Source: Mesorhizobium sp. LHD-90
GTDB lineage: Bacteria > Pseudomonadota > Alphaproteobacteria > Rhizobiales > Rhizobiaceae
DNA length: 64,000 bases
Reading direction: 5' to 3'
Assembly (NCBI RefSeq): GCF_030929505.1
Contig: NZ_JAVFVV010000009.1
Location: forward strand, 124,001 to 188,000
Below, piece after piece: positions 16,778 through 24,905 of the stretch. Both the position numbers and the translations under genes were made by a program. A model generated the notes under the pieces. The model saw only the letters and a list, made by a program, of their open reading frames with translations, did not search any database and was not told the origin of the DNA. Positions within the stretch are counted from its first letter, which is position 1. Each line of letters opens with the position of its first letter.

Positions 16778-17959
16778 TCATTTCTTGTCGTTGGAAGAAG
16801 CGGCCGCGATCGCCGCTTCCAGGTCACTCCACAACGCCTCGGTTCCCTCGAGGCCGACATGGAGACGCACGGACCGCGGATGGACGCCGAACGCCATCGC
16901 GGAATTGGGTTGGGCTTTCTGCTGCAGCACCACCTCGCCGGGCACGACCAGGCTCTCGTGGCCGCCCCAGGAGACGCCGAGCTTGAACAGGTTCAGGCGG
17001 TCGGCGAAGCCGCGGATGTCGACGCCTTCGCGGAAGATGAAAGAAAACAGGCCGGACGTGCCGGTGAGCCCCGGTGGCAGCCGGTTGGCGAGGCCCGGAT
17101 GGCAGATCTTTTCGACCAGCGGATGCTCGGCGAGGCGCTTGGCGACCGTGAGCCCGGCAGCCTGGTGGGCGCGCATGCGCACCGGCAGCGTGCGCAGGCC
17201 GCGGATCAGCAGCCAGGCGTCGAACGGCGACAGCTTGCCGCCGAGATAGGGGTACGCCTCGGCGCGGATGCGGCCGACGAGTTCCTTCGAGCCGGCCACC
17301 ACGCCGGCAACGACGTCGCTGTGGCCGCCGAGATATTTCGAGGCCGAGTGCACGACCATATCGACACCGAGCGTCAGCGGCCGCTGGAAGATCGGGCTTG
17401 CCCAACTGTTGTCGATGATGCTCGGGATGCCCTGCGCTTTCGCCAGCGCGGCCAGTGCGCCGACATCGTGCGCCTCCATCACCCAGCTTGTCGGGCTCTC
17501 CATGTAAAACAGCTTTGCGCCGGGCAGCGCTCTGGCGACCGCCTCTTCGTCGCGGCCGTCGACATAGGTCACCTCGACGCGCATGCGTTTCAGCAGCGTG
17601 CCGAACAGCCGGAAGGCGTCCGGGTAAACGTGCTTCACCGCGACGATGCGGTCGCCCGGCTCGACGAAGGAAAGCACGGCGGAGGAGATCGCCGACATGC
17701 CGCTGGCAAAACCGATGGCGTCCTCGCCGCCTTCCAGTTTCGCCAGCATCTCCTCGAACATGCGCACGGTCGGGTTCAGTCCGCGCGTGTAGGTCGGGCG
17801 CACCTTCTCGCCGCGATAGGTGGCGAGCATCTCGTCATAGTCCTTGAAGGTGAACAGCGAGGTCTGCACGATCGGCGGCACCACCGCGTCGAAGGCGTTG
17901 CCCTCGTCATGCGCGCCGATCAGCGAGGCCTCGTCGAAGAAGTCGGCCCTGTCGTTCAT
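16778..17959 (-). CDS. PLP-dependent Cys/Met metabolism family lyase (cystathionine/methionine lyase type)
   Basis: A 393-residue fold-type I PLP enzyme. Y-T-R-G-L-N-P-T (57-64) and G-G-E-D-A-I-G-F-A-S-G-M-S-A (77-90) bind the cofactor phosphate, and the Schiff-base lysine is K208 in H-S-A-S-K-Y-L-G-G-H. The family makes or breaks C-S bonds (cystathionine beta-lyase, gamma-synthase, methionine gamma-lyase). It overlaps the GntR stop by four bases and is 36 bases before the importer genes, so it is in that operon. Its stop codon lies in the second copy of a perfect 14-base tandem repeat (16754-16781). Confidence 0.88.
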   Translation of the reverse strand: MNDRADFFDEASLIGAHDEGNAFDAVVPPIVQTSLFTFKDYDEMLATYRGEKVRPTYTRGLNPTVRMFEEMLAKLEGGEDAIGFASGMSAISSAVLSFVEPGDRIVAVKHVYPDAFRLFGTLLKRMRVEVTYVDGRDEEAVARALPGAKLFYMESPTSWVMEAHDVGALAALAKAQGIPSIIDNSWASPIFQRPLTLGVDMVVHSASKYLGGHSDVVAGVVAGSKELVGRIRAEAYPYLGGKLSPFDAWLLIRGLRTLPVRMRAHQAAGLTVAKRLAEHPLVEKICHPGLANRLPPGLTGTSGLFSFIFREGVDIRGFADRLNLFKLGVSWGGHESLVVPGEVVLQQKAQPNSAMAFGVHPRSVRLHVGLEGTEALWSDLEAAIAAASSNDKK

Positions 17960-18669
17960 TTCGACATTTCCACGATATCCTCCTCGACGACGCGCAGGAT
18001 CTCCAGCGTCTTCGCCCGCGCCAGCTCCGCGTCCTGCGCGACGATCGCGTCGAACAGTTCGCGGTGGTACGGGAAGGAGCGGCGTGCGAAATCGATCCGG
18101 TCGAACGGATGGTCCCAGAAGCGCTCGAACAATCCACGCATCTGCTCCAGAAACTGCCGGAACAGCGGGTTGTGGGTGGCGTCGTAGATGGCGAGGTGGA
18201 AGGCGAGGTCTTCCGGCCCCGACGTGCCCTTGGCGAGGTGCACGCGCTCCATCTCGTCGAGCTTTTCCTCGATCGTTCCGATGTCGGCCCTGGTGCGTCG
18301 CCGCGCCGCGACCATGCTCGCCTCGGCTTCGATGCCGCGCCGCACCTCCAGCGTCTGCAAAAGCGCATCGCGCAACTCGGCTGCGTCGAAGGAAAGCGGC
18401 ATGTGGATCGTGCCAGCCGAGATCGGCTTCAAGAGATAGGTGCCGCTGCCCTTGCGGGTCTCGGTCACGCCGAGTGCCTCGAAACGGCCGAGGGCCTCGC
18501 GGATGGTCGAGCGGCCTACAGACAGCGCCGCCATCAGCTCGCGCTCGGTCGGCAGCCTGTCGCCGGCCTTCAAAGCGGCGCGATCGACATAGTCTGCCAG
18601 CGCATGCATGACCTGCTTGCCGCGGTCGATTGAGGGAAGCGGCGTGATCGCCACGCGCGCATCCTGCAT
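17956..18669 (-). CDS. GntR-family regulator, FadR subfamily
   Basis: A 237-residue protein from the ATG at 18669. The frame stays open upstream, but that stretch looks non-coding and no ribosome site supports it. The winged helix-turn-helix covers about residues 15-85 (R-L-P-T-E-R-E-L-M-A-A-L-S-V-G-R-S-T-I-R-E-A-L). The C-terminal FCD domain is all-helical, with E-V-R-R-G-I-E-A-E-A, F-H-L-A-I-Y-D-A-T-H-N and H-R-E-L-F-D-A-I giving the metal-binding histidines. First gene of the operon, so autoregulation and control by the transported or cleaved compound are likely. Confidence 0.85.
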   Translation of the reverse strand: MQDARVAITPLPSIDRGKQVMHALADYVDRAALKAGDRLPTERELMAALSVGRSTIREALGRFEALGVTETRKGSGTYLLKPISAGTIHMPLSFDAAELRDALLQTLEVRRGIEAEASMVAARRRTRADIGTIEEKLDEMERVHLAKGTSGPEDLAFHLAIYDATHNPLFRQFLEQMRGLFERFWDHPFDRIDFARRSFPYHRELFDAIVAQDAELARAKTLEILRVVEEDIVEMSK

Positions 18670-19043
18670 CGACGATGGCTCGTCATCCGCACGCACGGCG
18701 CTACGCAAGAAATTGGTCTGACATCCTAGCAATTTGTCGTGCGGCCGATGTTTAGTCAAGCCGGCAGTTGGCGCTTCGATCTGGCGGACGGCTCCGATCT
18801 GCGAAATCCGCACTGCCGCTTTTGCCAGCGGCGTCTCGAGCGAGGCGGCGATGAAATGGCCCTTGGTTCCGACATCTTGCGGGCGGCGGCCGTGTAATAC
18901 CGGCACGCGCAGACGATGGAAGCGGCGAGGTAGACGGCAACCCCTTGGCAAGAAGATTGAAAGCAGATTGGAAGCAAACAATTGCGACGAAAAGAGATAG
19001 CGGGTAGAACATCAAATGTTAAATTGACCGTAAGGAGTAGGCC
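18670..19043. other. Intergenic region between the GntR operon and the secreted-protein gene
   Basis: No gene is supported here. It should hold two divergent promoters. The only structures seen are a small inverted repeat AACAT-CAA-ATGTT (19009-19021) and a good ribosome site (AAGGAG at about 19033) for the gene at 19044. A GT-CTG-AC string at 18716-18722 could be a GntR half-matched site, but it is too weak to call. Confidence 0.4.
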
Positions 19044-19475
19044 ATGAGCAGACCTTTGATCCTGTTGGCTGGCGCCATCCTGACGCTAACATCTGTGTCG
19101 TCCGCTGCGCCGGTTATGCAACCGCTGAAGATCTCCAAGGAATGCAGCCAGTACACCGGCGATACCCCGAGCTTCTGCACCATTACGGAATCGAATCTCG
19201 CGGCGATCCCGGTGGGCACCAAGATCCTCTACTATGGGCCGGTGACAAGCAATCCCAATTTCGGCAGCAGCACGGCGGTCATCGCCGTCGGAAACGGCGA
19301 CTCGGCGGTCGGGTACTGCGTCACCTACGACACGGCCAGCCCGCCGCTCGGAACCTGTGCGTTCCATGCCGGCAGCGGGACGCTCGCCGGGTTCCAGGCG
19401 GTCGTCAAGGTGACGGTCGATGACAAGCAGATCTGGCACTGGGACGGAGGCTACCTGCTTGGCGCCACCAAGTGA
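19044..19475 (+). CDS. Small secreted protein of unknown function
   Basis: 143 residues. A clear signal peptide (M-S-R-P-L-I-L-L-A-G-A-I-L ...) is followed by a likely cut after S-S-A near residue 21. The mature part of about 120 residues is rich in Gly, Thr and Val with alternating beta-type hydrophobicity. It has four cysteines (E-C-S, F-C-T, Y-C-V, T-C-A) that could form two disulfides. I do not recognise a family. It has its own ribosome site and stands alone, 21 bases from the convergent next gene. Confidence 0.75.
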   Translation: MSRPLILLAGAILTLTSVSSAAPVMQPLKISKECSQYTGDTPSFCTITESNLAAIPVGTKILYYGPVTSNPNFGSSTAVIAVGNGDSAVGYCVTYDTASPPLGTCAFHAGSGTLAGFQAVVKVTVDDKQIWHWDGGYLLGATK

Positions 19476-19496
19476 GTACGAAAGAATTCGTGGCGC

Positions 19497-20687
19497 TCAA
19501 GTGACCGGCAGGCCGTCGACCGCCTTGCGCACCCAGTCCAGCCGCTTTTGCGGGATCAGTCCGTAATTGTAGAAGTTGATGCCGTCCGCCCCCGCCGCGA
19601 CGGCGGCGCGGGCTCGCGCGGCCAGTTCGCCGCCGGAGTGGAACTCCGGATAGAACACGCGGAACCCGGCGCCCAGGTACTTGTCGGGTCCCAGTGCTGC
19701 CCGCCCTTCCCGCATCAGCGCGTCGACGGCGTCCGGCTGCATGAAGTAGCAGCACAGGATCGCGCCGTCGCACAATGCGCCGACGGCCTCGAGGTCGACA
19801 CCGCCCAGCCAGCCGTCCTTGAGGTCGATCAGGACGATGCGTGTGGCGGGGTCGGCGCGCTCGCGGATCTCGCCGATCAGGCTGGTCACCGGCTCGGTGC
19901 GCCAGATGAGAAAGTCGTGGAGAGCGGCGTGGCGGCTGAATGCGCCGATGCCCGCCATGGGAAAATCCGGGAACTGCGCCTGCGGCACCTCGCGTTCGCA
20001 CATGGCGGCGATCAGCTCCGCGACAATTTTGCGCGCCGCCTCGGCGTCGACACCTGCCTGCCGGGCGCGTGCCATGCAGTGAGGACAGAAGCAGAGCGAA
20101 AGCAGAAAATCGTCCTCGGCCAGCATGCCGACGCCGTCCTTCTCGTGGTGGAACTCATGCGCGAAACCCATGAAGTTCGGGCTTTCGAGCTCCAGCATGT
20201 CGGGCCGGTAGCGGCGGGTCACCTCCTCCACCATGGTCACGACGTAGTCGCGCGAGGCCGGGCTGGAAGGGCAGAGGTTGTAATAGTTCGGATTGCCGAA
20301 GGCGTTGCGCGTCACATGACCGGGATGAAGCATGCCGAGCCGGGTGTTGTGCAGGCACACCGTCCAGCACGAAACCTTCACGCCGCCGGCTTCGCGCTGG
20401 CGCACAAGCAGGTCCAGCATGTCGCCGCGCTCGGCCACGTTCCGCGCCATCAGCGGGCGGATCTCCTTGCCGGTCCAGCGCGCCTCGTCCGGGCGATAGT
20501 AGACCGTGCCGTCCTCCGGAAAGTACGCCTTCTGGGAAGGGCTGCGCGGCTGGAGGAAGCGGCCCGCATGGTAGGAGGTGGCGAGGCTGATTGTGTTCAG
20601 TCCGGCGCGGGCGGAGAGGTCGGCGACGGTGCGTTCGATCCCCTGGTCCTGGATGTCCCAGGGATAGGCCCACATGGAAAGATGCAT
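19497..20687 (-). CDS. Putative TIM-barrel glycosidase-like protein, cytoplasmic
   Basis: 396 residues from the ATG at 20687, which follows AGGAG. There is no signal peptide. The pattern of strands (M-W-A-Y-P-W-D-I, L-N-T-I-S-L-A-T-S-Y-H, V-K-V-S-C-W-T-V, D-M-L-E-L-E-S-P-N, D-G-A-I-L-C-C-Y, G-I-N-F-Y-N-Y-G) suggests a TIM barrel as in glycoside-hydrolase-like proteins, with acidic residues at the strand ends. A C-F-C-P-H-C cluster is notable. I cannot assign a precise family or substrate. It follows the kinase remnant of the sugar locus on the same strand after 229 bases and may have been part of that operon. Confidence 0.6.
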   Translation of the reverse strand: MHLSMWAYPWDIQDQGIERTVADLSARAGLNTISLATSYHAGRFLQPRSPSQKAYFPEDGTVYYRPDEARWTGKEIRPLMARNVAERGDMLDLLVRQREAGGVKVSCWTVCLHNTRLGMLHPGHVTRNAFGNPNYYNLCPSSPASRDYVVTMVEEVTRRYRPDMLELESPNFMGFAHEFHHEKDGVGMLAEDDFLLSLCFCPHCMARARQAGVDAEAARKIVAELIAAMCEREVPQAQFPDFPMAGIGAFSRHAALHDFLIWRTEPVTSLIGEIRERADPATRIVLIDLKDGWLGGVDLEAVGALCDGAILCCYFMQPDAVDALMREGRAALGPDKYLGAGFRVFYPEFHSGGELAARARAAVAAGADGINFYNYGLIPQKRLDWVRKAVDGLPVT

Positions 20688-20916
20688 CGTCGCTCGTCTC
20701 CTGCTCTCTGGTCCGATCAAGGGCCCGGGCCCGTATGCCGATTGGCGGCAAAACGCCGGAGGAGGTGAGCCGCGGCAGCCGAGGCAAGCCCAGCTCCGAC
20801 GCCATGACACGTCCGGCAGATGCCGGTGTATGGCGTGACAGATTGGCTTGTCCAGAACTGACTCTTGATGATCTCGACAGCTCCGTAGGATTTTCGCAGG
20901 GCTGCGCAGCGCGCGC

Positions 20917-21106
20917 TCAGCCGTGGAGTGCTTCGCCGGAAACGGAGCGGTCGGATGTGTCCTCGTCCTGCGCGATCGCAATCGGCGCGCCGGGCTCGCC
21001 TTCCCAAAGAATCAGGCTGGCGGCGCCGATGAGCCCGGCATTGCCGCCGAGCCGGGCCGCGCAACTCCGTGCCGCCGAGATCGAAGGCGAGGGCGACTTT
21101 TGCCAT
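20917..21106 (-). pseudogene. Remnant of a ROK-family sugar kinase (internal deletion)
   Basis: The first 16 codons read M-A-K-V-A-L-A-F-D-L-G-G-T-E-L-R, the N-terminal phosphate-binding motif of ROK kinases. Directly after, in a shifted frame, comes A-A-R-L-G-G-N-A-G-L-I-G-A-A-S-L-I, the hallmark C-terminal motif, running on to a stop at 20917. About 230-250 residues between them, including the catalytic Asp and the zinc cysteines, are missing. A deletion between short CGCG/GC repeats with loss of frame explains this. Its start still overlaps the epimerase stop (TGATG), showing it was the coupled last gene of the operon. An intact ROK kinase lies at 25832. Confidence 0.8.
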
Positions 21107-21828
21107 CAGGCTGCGACCTCCAGCCCGTGCAGCCAGGCGATGCGCTGGGCGAGATCGGGATCGCCGAAGGCCAGCGAGCCCAGCACCACGGTCTCGGCGC
21201 CGGCGGCGCGCAGGCGCGGCACCGTCTCGTGGCGGATGCCGCCATCGGCCGCCAGCACGATGTCTTGTTCGCGGCCGGCCTGCCGCATCAGCGCGCGCGC
21301 TTCGGCGAGGCGCGGGCAGGCCTGGTCGGACAGGCTCTGGCCCTTGACGCCGATCGAGGTGCCGAGCAGCGTGAAGAAGGCGACATGCGGGATGAACGGC
21401 GCGGCCGCGGCCACCGGCGTTTCCAGCCGCAGCACCACGCCGGCCTCGGCGCCGAGCTCATGCGCCAGCCTGACCGCGCGCAGGCCGGTCTCGCCGTTCT
21501 CGGCGTGGACGCTGATCAGGTCGGCGCCGGCCTCGATGAACTGGCGCGTCTGTTCCTCGACGATCTCCTTCTCGACCATCAGATGAACATGAATCGGCTT
21601 GTCGGTCAGTTTGGCGATGCGCGCGACGAAATCGGGAAAGAACAGGAAACCCGGGGTGAAGCGGGCGTCGGCGACGTCGATATGATGCAGATCGACATGA
21701 TCTTCGATGCGCTTGAGGTCGCGTTCCATGTTGGCGAGGTCGGCCGACCACAGCGAGAACTCGCCGAGCAGCCGGTCGCGGGGCAGGGCGGCGATCGCGG
21801 CGCGGCCGGAAAGGGGTTTGGTCGTCAT
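21106..21828 (-). CDS. Ribulose-phosphate 3-epimerase family protein
   Basis: A 240-residue TIM barrel. The metal and catalytic residues of the family are visible: H-H-I-D-V-A-D (strand 2), H-V-H-L-M-V-E (strand 3) and A-A-D-G-G-I (strand 7). It inverts C3 of a ketose phosphate. The locus could point to an allulose-6-phosphate or similar epimerase rather than the housekeeping pentose enzyme. It is coupled to the hydrolase by a 4-base overlap and to the kinase remnant by a 1-base TGATG overlap. The longer open frame upstream is an off-frame reading of the hydrolase. Confidence 0.85.
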   Translation of the reverse strand: MTTKPLSGRAAIAALPRDRLLGEFSLWSADLANMERDLKRIEDHVDLHHIDVADARFTPGFLFFPDFVARIAKLTDKPIHVHLMVEKEIVEEQTRQFIEAGADLISVHAENGETGLRAVRLAHELGAEAGVVLRLETPVAAAAPFIPHVAFFTLLGTSIGVKGQSLSDQACPRLAEARALMRQAGREQDIVLAADGGIRHETVPRLRAAGAETVVLGSLAFGDPDLAQRIAWLHGLEVAA

Positions 21829-22655
21829 GAGGATGCACCGTTGGGGATGTCGAAATGGCTGTTCAGGAAGGCGGCGATCGCCGCCTGCACCTCGGCGAAA
21901 TGGCGGTCCTTGTCGCCGGCCTTGGGCGTGATTTTGCGGAAGGCGGCGCCGGGAATGGCTGCGGCGAGTGTCCGCGCCATGGGCAGCGGATGGATGGCGT
22001 CCATCTCGTTGCCGATCACCAGCGTCGGAATGGCGAGCGCGGCAGCTTCGGCTTCGGAGGTGCCCGGTCCGTCGCTGGAAATATCCGCCAGTACCTCGGC
22101 GAACCGAAAAATGTCGGGCCGGTCGAAATAGCCGAGCAGCGAGTTCAGGTTGTCCGGGGCTTCGGCTTTCAGCCGTGCTGCCGTGTTCGACCACTCGAAG
22201 GTGGTTCGCGCCTCGGCGAGCGGATGGTTCTTGATCAGCCGCGCGACTTCGCCGATCGGCGCGAGGTTTTCGGGGGCGGAACAAAATGTCCAGGCGGGAC
22301 GCACCAAGATCAGGCCACCGATGCGATCCGGATGGCGGGCGGCAAGCCGCAGCGCCAGCGCCGCACCCATCGAAATGCCGCCGGCGACAAAGCGCCCGAT
22401 GCCGGCCCGATCGGCGGCGGCAACGATGTCGTTGGCGAACAGGGCGAAGGAGAAGGGGCGCTTGCTTCCCAGGTTGGAGCCGCCATGACCCCGGCATTCC
22501 AGCGTCAGCCGCCGGCAGGGGAGCGATGCCGGAAATGTCTGCGCCACCTGCGCCTCGTCGCCGCCCAGGCCGTGCTGGAACACCACCGCCGGGCCTTGCC
22601 CGGTGTCGAAGATTTTTAGCGCGGCATCGTCGCGGCCGAGCGTGGCTACGGTCAT
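21825..22655 (-). CDS. Alpha/beta hydrolase
   Basis: A 276-residue alpha/beta hydrolase. V-V-F-Q-H-G-L-G-G (about 25-33) forms the oxyanion loop, G-G-I-S-M-G-A (about 92-98) carries the nucleophile serine, N-E-M-D-A-I-H-P gives the acid and D-R-H-F the histidine near the C-terminus. In a sugar operon it may open a lactone made by the neighbouring Gfo/Idh-type dehydrogenase; that is inferred. It has four-base overlaps with both neighbours. Confidence 0.8.
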   Translation of the reverse strand: MTVATLGRDDAALKIFDTGQGPAVVFQHGLGGDEAQVAQTFPASLPCRRLTLECRGHGGSNLGSKRPFSFALFANDIVAAADRAGIGRFVAGGISMGAALALRLAARHPDRIGGLILVRPAWTFCSAPENLAPIGEVARLIKNHPLAEARTTFEWSNTAARLKAEAPDNLNSLLGYFDRPDIFRFAEVLADISSDGPGTSEAEAAALAIPTLVIGNEMDAIHPLPMARTLAAAIPGAAFRKITPKAGDKDRHFAEVQAAIAAFLNSHFDIPNGASS

Positions 22656-23473
22656 CGCATCAGCCCCGTCAGGAATCGGGCTACACCGGGCGCCTCCTCG
22701 GACGAGAGACCGTGGGTGACCAGCGGACCATCGAAGCCAGTTTTCTTCAGCCGGGCGGCGAAATCGGAAAAATCGACGACGCCCTGGCCGGCCGTGGCGA
22801 AGCGGCCGTCGGCGTGCCGGTCCTTGGCATGCGCCATGGCGACATGGCCGGCGCTGCGCTCGACCGCGTCCGCGACGATGACGCGGGCCTGACCGGGCGT
22901 CGCCTGCTCGAACAGGTTGGCCGGGTCGAGCACGATCTTTAGCCGGGAAGATCCCATCTCGGCGATCAAGCGCATGGCGTCGGCGGCCGAGGTGACGACG
23001 TTCGCCTGTTCCGGCTCGATGCCGAGGTCGACATGACAGCGTTCGGCGAGCTCCAGCGCCTTTTCCATCTCGCCGGCCATGTCGGCCCAGGCGGAAGGAT
23101 CGGCGTTGCCGGGATGGTGCGCCCACTGGTCGTCGGGATCGCGGGTGCCGGTGCACAGCGTGACCAGCGGTATCGACAGCGTCGCCGCGACCTCGATCAC
23201 CACGCCCAGCCGGTGCATTCCGTCGTCCCGGACAACCTTATCGGGATGGGCCATGTTGTAGGTGCCGGACAGCGCCGCCAGCGACACGCCGGATGCCTTT
23301 GCCGCTGCCGCTATCGCGGCGATCGTTTCCGCCGGCACCGCCTCCGGCATCGACGGCAGGCCGGCGCAGGCGAGATTGAACTGCGTGGTCGCATAACCCG
23401 CCTTGCGCACCGCCGCGAGCACGCCGGTGGGGTCGGTGCCTGGAAACGTCTTGGCGAAAATCCCGATCTGCAT
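22652..23473 (-). CDS. Sugar phosphate isomerase/epimerase (AP endonuclease 2 fold)
   Basis: A 273-residue TIM barrel. M-Q-I-G-I-F-A-K-T-F starts strand one. L-G-I-E-P-E, L-K-I-V-L-D-P-A-N-L and H-A-K-D-R-H supply the glutamate, aspartate and histidine metal ligands of the xylose-isomerase-like family. It probably isomerises or epimerises a keto sugar. The ATG overlaps the preceding dehydrogenase stop by one base (TGATG), and its end overlaps the hydrolase by four bases. Confidence 0.8.
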   Translation of the reverse strand: MQIGIFAKTFPGTDPTGVLAAVRKAGYATTQFNLACAGLPSMPEAVPAETIAAIAAAAKASGVSLAALSGTYNMAHPDKVVRDDGMHRLGVVIEVAATLSIPLVTLCTGTRDPDDQWAHHPGNADPSAWADMAGEMEKALELAERCHVDLGIEPEQANVVTSAADAMRLIAEMGSSRLKIVLDPANLFEQATPGQARVIVADAVERSAGHVAMAHAKDRHADGRFATAGQGVVDFSDFAARLKKTGFDGPLVTHGLSSEEAPGVARFLTGLMR

Positions 23474-24549
23474 CAGACCGCGCCCGTCACCGAGGCGAGC
23501 TCGACCCGCTCGCCGCTTTCCACCGAGCGGGCGATCGCCACCATGGCGCGGATCGAGGCGATGCCATCCTCGACGTCGGCGCCGCGCATCGGCGCGCCTG
23601 TCAGCACCGTGTCGGCAAAACCCTCGAGCTGGCGGCGATAAAAATGCCCGTCGGCGCCGAGCGGTTTTCGCACGGTCGCGTCCTTCTCGTGGAAAATCTC
23701 GACCTCGCTCGAGCGGAAGAACCAGGGATTGAACGTTTTCGCGATCACCGACCCGTTCTCGCCGTAGAGCTGAAAACCCTCGTGCCAGTCCATGCGCACC
23801 GCCACCGTCAGGTCGAGATGGCCGAGCGCGCCCGAGGCGAATTCCGTCTCGACGAACCAGCAATAGGCGCCGAAGCGCTCGGCGAGGCGGGCACGCACGG
23901 CGACGATGTCGCCGCACAGGAAGCGCGCCGTGTCGACCAGATGCGAGCCGTGCGCCAGCATGAAATATTGCCGCAGATCCGCCTTCGGGTTGCCGGACGG
24001 TTTTCTGGCCAGCTTGCTGGTGACCGGCAGCGGCTGCACGGCGTCGGTATTGGTATAGCGGTGGGTGGAATCGCAATACCACGCCTTCAGCGCCAGCACC
24101 TCGCCGATCTCGTCGCGGACAAAATCGCGCGCCGCCTCGATCGGCTGGTCGAAGCGTTTCATATGGCCGACCTGCAGGATCTTTCCGGTGCGCCTCACCG
24201 CCTCCGCGAGTTGTTGGCCTTCCTCGACGGAGACGCCGATCGGCTTCTCGCACAGCACATGTTTGCCCGCCTCCAGCGCCTTGATCGACATCGGCACGTG
24301 ATAGGCGTCGGAGGTGGCGACGATCACCGCGTCCAACTCCGGATCGGCCAGCATCCTGTCGTAGTCGTCATGGAGCTTTTGCGGCTCCCAGGCGGCGCCC
24401 ATGCGCTGGAGCAGATCGGGCGCGACATCGCAGATGGCATAGAGGTCGGCATTCCTGGCCTTGGTGCAGGATTCGAAATGCGCGAACTGGGCGATCGGCC
24501 CGGCGCCCAGCACGCCCACGCGCAGACGGCGTTCGTCTTTTTTGATCAT
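23473..24549 (-). CDS. Gfo/Idh/MocA-family dehydrogenase
   Basis: A 358-residue NAD(P)-dependent oxidoreductase. V-G-V-L-G-A-G-P-I-A-Q is the Rossmann motif near residue 12, C-E-K-P-I-G-V near residue 99 is the family catalytic Lys-Pro motif, and the C-terminal alpha/beta domain follows. Members oxidise inositols, aldoses and sugar acids. It heads a minus-strand operon of four intact genes plus the kinase remnant, all joined by start/stop overlaps, and is divergent from the aldolase operon across a 356-base regulatory region. Confidence 0.88.
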   Translation of the reverse strand: MIKKDERRLRVGVLGAGPIAQFAHFESCTKARNADLYAICDVAPDLLQRMGAAWEPQKLHDDYDRMLADPELDAVIVATSDAYHVPMSIKALEAGKHVLCEKPIGVSVEEGQQLAEAVRRTGKILQVGHMKRFDQPIEAARDFVRDEIGEVLALKAWYCDSTHRYTNTDAVQPLPVTSKLARKPSGNPKADLRQYFMLAHGSHLVDTARFLCGDIVAVRARLAERFGAYCWFVETEFASGALGHLDLTVAVRMDWHEGFQLYGENGSVIAKTFNPWFFRSSEVEIFHEKDATVRKPLGADGHFYRRQLEGFADTVLTGAPMRGADVEDGIASIRAMVAIARSVESGERVELASVTGAV

Positions 24550-24660
24550 GGTCGGTCCTTAGAGCAATGTCCGATCAGATACGGCGCGTCGACGACGCGC
24601 CGCAAGGCCAAACTCTTACGGCGAATTTCGACACATCTGGTAGGTAGCGCAAATTCTTGT

Positions 24661-24670
24661 CGCATGTAAA
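24661..24670 (-). promoter_or_regulatory. Half operator shared with the LacI-controlled promoters
   Basis: Read on the minus strand it is TTTACATGCG, identical to the left part of the palindrome at 34480 and one or two bases from that at 29602 (TTTACACCCG). The second arm is not conserved here. It lies 112 bases upstream of the Gfo/Idh gene. Confidence 0.5.
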
Positions 24671-24806
24671 ATTTGGTTACGTCCGGGAAACCTCGCCTAT
24701 GGGCGCCCGAACGCCGTGCTGCCGTCGCGGGGACATTCCTGCGCGCGCCACCAGCCGTGACAGGTCGCTTGGCGTCGGATAAACTTTACGCACGGCGATT
24801 TCAATA

Positions 24807-24835
24807 TTGACACGAGTAAATTTTTACTGGAATAT
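24807..24835 (+). promoter_or_regulatory. Promoter with overlapping palindrome for the aldolase operon
   Basis: TTGACA (24807-24812) is followed after 17 bases by GAATAT, a fair -35/-10 pair. The palindrome AGTAAA-TT-TTTACT (24815-24828) fills the spacer, the classic place for repression. GTAAATTT and the following CTG recur at 29611, in front of the LacI gene. The aldolase start is 71 bases downstream. Confidence 0.55.
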
Positions 24836-24905
24836 CCGCCCGCTTGCCGCAATGGGCCCGCACGGCTTATCGCGGCCCTGCCGACACCTCAATTGGAATG
24901 CCGCC

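Larger units (their letters stand above)
24550..24905. other. Divergent regulatory region of the two sugar operons
   Basis: No gene is seen. It contains a 21-base perfect palindrome (24582-24602, arms CGGCGCGTCG/CGACGCGCCG around one A), a LacI-type half operator at 24661-24670 and a promoter overlapped by a palindrome at 24807-24835. A stretch at 24562-24584 resembles 34595-34617 (shared GAGCAATGTCCG). Both divergent operons should be controlled here. Confidence 0.6.

Noticed and set aside
18713-18724. Possible GntR operator with GT-N3-AC
   Set aside because: Only the four core bases match; too weak to call without comparison to relatives.
20717-21106. A 129-codon frame starting like a ROK kinase
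   Set aside because: Only the first 16 codons are kinase-like; the rest is off-frame, and the true C-terminal motif is in a shifted frame ending at 20917. Called a pseudogene instead.
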